From: Marivivens aquimaris
GTDB lineage: Bacteria > Pseudomonadota > Alphaproteobacteria > Rhodobacterales > Rhodobacteraceae
Reading direction: 5' to 3'
DNA: 64,000 bases
Assembly (NCBI RefSeq): GCF_015220045.1
Contig: NZ_JADBGB010000001.1
Location: forward strand, 1,145,001 to 1,209,000
Part shown: piece by piece, positions 62,175 through 64,000 of the stretch
How the letters are laid out: each line of letters begins with the position of its first letter
Position numbering within the stretch: the first letter of the stretch is position 1
Made by a program: the position numbers and the translations under genes
Notes under the pieces: model-generated
Told to the model about the DNA's origin: nothing
Seen by the model: only the letters and a program-made list of their open reading frames with translations
Databases searched by the model: none

Positions 62175-63047
62175 ATGGATAGCCTGCCTTTTGATGGTGC
62201 CATCAGCGCCTACTACAACGACGAAGCGCCTGAAGCGGTGCGCGAGGCTATCAAGGATCACGGCGACAATCTGATCTTCAGCGAGGGGTATCCCTACGAC
62301 GATCAGATGAAAAAGAAGCATTACAACGAAGAGATGGACGCCCTCCAGCGCGAGCTGGTGCGAATGCAGGCATGGGTCAAGGAAACCGGCCAGCGCATCG
62401 TCATCGTCTTCGAAGGCCGCGATGCCTCGGGCAAAGGTGGCACCATCAAGCGGTTCACCGAAAACCTCAATCCGCGCGGCGCCCGCGTCGTGGCGCTCGC
62501 CAAACCGACCGAGACCGAGGCCGGCCAGTGGTATTTCCAGCGCTACGTCGAAGAACTGCCCACCGCAGGCGAAATCGTGTTCTTTGACCGCAGTTGGTAC
62601 AACCGCGGTGTGGTCGAGAAAGTGTTCGGTTTCGTGTCCGACGAGGAGCGCGCCAAGTTCTTTGAACAGGTCGGCCCGTTCGAGAAGATGCTCGTCGACG
62701 AAGGCATTCACCTGTGCAAACTCTGGCTCAATGTGGGCCGCGCAGCGCAGCTGAGCCGTTTCCTCGCCCGTGAACAGGACCCGCTGAAGCAGTGGAAACT
62801 GTCGTGGGTGGATGTCGAGGGTCTGAAGCGCTGGGACGAGTATTCGGATGCGATCCGCGAGACGCTCGGCTGGACCCACAACATGGACACACCGTGGACG
62901 GTCATTCTTTCCGATGATAAACGTCGTGCGCGCGTGAACGCGATCAAGTCCGTGCTCGCCAGTCTCGATTACACCGGAAAGAACGAAGACCTCGTGAACG
63001 ATATCGACACCAAAATCTGTGGCGGGCCGGATATCTGGAATGGCTAA
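62175..63047 (+). CDS. ppk2: Polyphosphate kinase 2
   Basis: PPK2 makes nucleotide di- or triphosphates from polyphosphate, or the reverse. The 290-aa product has one PPK2 domain with Walker [15 protein letters not shown], Walker [14 protein letters not shown] and the lid-loop segment with [15 protein letters not shown], the class I layout. AGAAC/GGAGA precedes the ATG. It overlaps the following TetR gene by eight bases, suggesting one operon. Confidence 0.94.
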   Translation: MDSLPFDGAISAYYNDEAPEAVREAIKDHGDNLIFSEGYPYDDQMKKKHYNEEMDALQRELVRMQAWVKETGQRIVIVFEGRDASGKGGTIKRFTENLNPRGARVVALAKPTETEAGQWYFQRYVEELPTAGEIVFFDRSWYNRGVVEKVFGFVSDEERAKFFEQVGPFEKMLVDEGIHLCKLWLNVGRAAQLSRFLAREQDPLKQWKLSWVDVEGLKRWDEYSDAIRETLGWTHNMDTPWTVILSDDKRRARVNAIKSVLASLDYTGKNEDLVNDIDTKICGGPDIWNG

Positions 63048-63657
63048 ACGGGGCTACCATCACGGCAATCTGCGCGAAGCTCTCGTCGCCGCCTGTCTCA
63101 AACTGATCGAGGAAAAAGGCCCGACAGGTTTCACCCTGTCCGAAGCCGCGCGCGAAGCAGGCGTGACCCCTGCCGCCGTCTACCGCCACTTCGAAGGCCG
63201 CGAAGAGCTGATCGCCGAGGCCGCCAAGCAGGGCTACGAGATTTTCGCCGACCTGATGGAGCACGCCTACGAGAAAGGTGGGCCGAGCGCCCTCGCCTCG
63301 TTCGAAGCCGTCGGCCGCGCCTACCTCGCCTTTGCCCGCCGGTTTCCGGGGCACTACGTGGCGATGTTCGAAAGCGGCATCTCGATCCAGCGGAACCCTG
63401 CCCTGAACGCTGTGGCGACCCGTGCGCTCGGCGTGCTGGAGCGCGCCGCTGCCGACCTTGCCGCTAACATCCCCGCCGACCGCCGTCCGCCGCCGCAGAT
63501 GTTCGCGGCCCACATCTGGGCGATGAGCCACGGTGTTGTCGAACTGTTCGCACGCGGCTCACCCGGCACCCGCTCGCCGTTCCCGCCCGAGGATCTTCTT
63601 GAGACGGGGATCGGCGTTTACCTGCGCGGTCTGGGCCTTCTGCCGCCCGATCAGTGA
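63040..63657 (+). CDS. TetR/AcrR-family regulator
   Basis: This 205-aa protein has an N-terminal TetR HTH ([28 protein letters not shown], about residues 27-54) starting [13 protein letters not shown], and a C-terminal helical domain of the TetR_C_33-like type. The ATG at 63040 overlaps the end of ppk2 by eight bases; a GTG at 63019 is less likely. It may control ppk2. Its stop touches the stop of the convergent RTX gene. Confidence 0.9.
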   Translation: MAKRGYHHGNLREALVAACLKLIEEKGPTGFTLSEAAREAGVTPAAVYRHFEGREELIAEAAKQGYEIFADLMEHAYEKGGPSALASFEAVGRAYLAFARRFPGHYVAMFESGISIQRNPALNAVATRALGVLERAAADLAANIPADRRPPPQMFAAHIWAMSHGVVELFARGSPGTRSPFPPEDLLETGIGVYLRGLGLLPPDQ

Positions 63658-64000
63658 TCAGAGAATGAAATCATCCGCCGTGAGGTCGATCAGACCTTTG
63701 AGGCGGATGACCATCTCCGCATCGCCGTCACCGTCCTGATCAAGGCTGACCACCGTCCAGTCCTTGTTTCGCGGCCCGTCGATCTGGGTGTAGGTGACCT
63801 CCGGCCCGACATCCGCGCCGACATTGCCGGGCGCGATAAAGTCGAAATCGTCGATTGCCGACAGGTCGATCTTGTCCTTGCCCTGCTTGAAATCGACAAT
63901 CTTGTCTGCCTTTTTCGCGCGCGCACTGCTGTCCCTGATCGAGCTGAATTCAAAGACATCACGTCCGCCGCCGCCGCCCAGCACGTCCTTACCTATCCCA
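63658..64000 (-). CDS. C-terminus of an RTX (calcium-binding repeat) protein, continues beyond window
   Basis: The visible 113 codons are the end of a larger secreted protein. They contain a glycine/aspartate nonapeptide repeat (GKDVLGGGGGRDVFEF), then the typical beta-roll cap DKIVDFKQGKDKIDLSAID. The tail ends DLTADDFIL, as in haemolysin-type proteins and serralysin-like peptidases secreted by type I systems. The domain in front is outside the window, so activity is unknown. Confidence 0.85.
   Translation of the reverse strand, partial: GIGKDVLGGGGGRDVFEFSSIRDSSARAKKADKIVDFKQGKDKIDLSAIDDFDFIAPGNVGADVGPEVTYTQIDGPRNKDWTVVSLDQDGDGDAEMVIRLKGLIDLTADDFIL

Noticed and set aside
1..64000. CRISPR arrays, tRNA and rRNA genes
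   Set aside because: No evenly spaced direct repeats and no tRNA T-loop or rRNA signatures were recognised; a tRNAscan-SE and barrnap run would settle this.

Overview
The window looks like a chromosomal segment of a GC-rich alphaproteobacterium of the Rhodobacteraceae (Roseobacter group). The evidence is the dusB-ntrBC-ntrYX-trkAH-hfq-hflX gene order, the fused ispDF gene, the cysG-DUF2849-cysI-cysH-DUF934 sulfur operon, the adjacent DUF6456/DUF6477 genes, and a MttB-type methyltransferase lacking pyrrolysine. Most of the window is tightly packed, with many start/stop overlaps.

Layout. 1-6.3 kb: outer-membrane biogenesis operon lptF(partial)-lptG-lptD-surA-pdxA. 6.4-8.9 kb: two-gene PQQ dehydrogenase, a small membrane subunit plus a periplasmic propeller. 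9.0-15.0 kb: a divergent Lrp-type regulator and the assimilatory sulfate/siroheme operon ending with ferredoxin-NADP reductase. 15.1-18.6 kb: a 3-hydroxyisobutyrate dehydrogenase-like enzyme and a membrane-anchored penicillin acylase-family hydrolase.

18.6-30.15 kb is an accessory region, interpreted as an integrative mobilizable element. It holds a large serine recombinase whose last codons lie in a dispersed chromosomal repeat, a 62-aa gene overlapping the recombinase, a DUF421 membrane protein, two unknown genes (one with a possible MazF/PemK-like pattern), and a non-coding block of consecutive hairpins. It also holds a 1,226-aa AT-richer STAND/NACHT-like ATPase that is a candidate anti-phage gene, a MobV relaxase preceded by inverted repeats, and a small gene split by an IS3-family element with a GTCG target duplication.

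30.2-42.8 kb (mostly minus strand): nitrogen and potassium regulation (dusB-ntrBC, ntrYX, trkAH, hfq, hflX) with a TetR gene inserted in the opposite direction. 42.9-46.4 kb: ispDF-pgpA-cinA-like, then an ammonium transporter. 46.4-51.1 kb: two periplasmic cytochromes c, hpt, a COQ10/RatA-like protein, an XRE regulator, lipA and a peroxiredoxin. 51.1-64 kb: oxyR, DUF6456/DUF6477, the MttB-like protein, guaA, a DMT transporter, a FadL-like porin, a P-loop protein, metA, a lipoprotein hydrolase, ppk2, a TetR gene, and the C-terminus of an RTX-repeat protein running off the window.

Functional links. The cys operon with fpr forms a complete APS-to-sulfide branch: siroheme synthesis, APS reductase, sulfite reductase and an electron donor. 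The ntr genes and the ammonium transporter serve nitrogen control. OxyR sits tail-to-tail with a peroxiredoxin. No tRNA, rRNA or CRISPR array was recognised. The best candidate for an undescribed system is the STAND ATPase with its mobile-element neighbourhood. All functional calls rest on reading the sequence; no database search was run.
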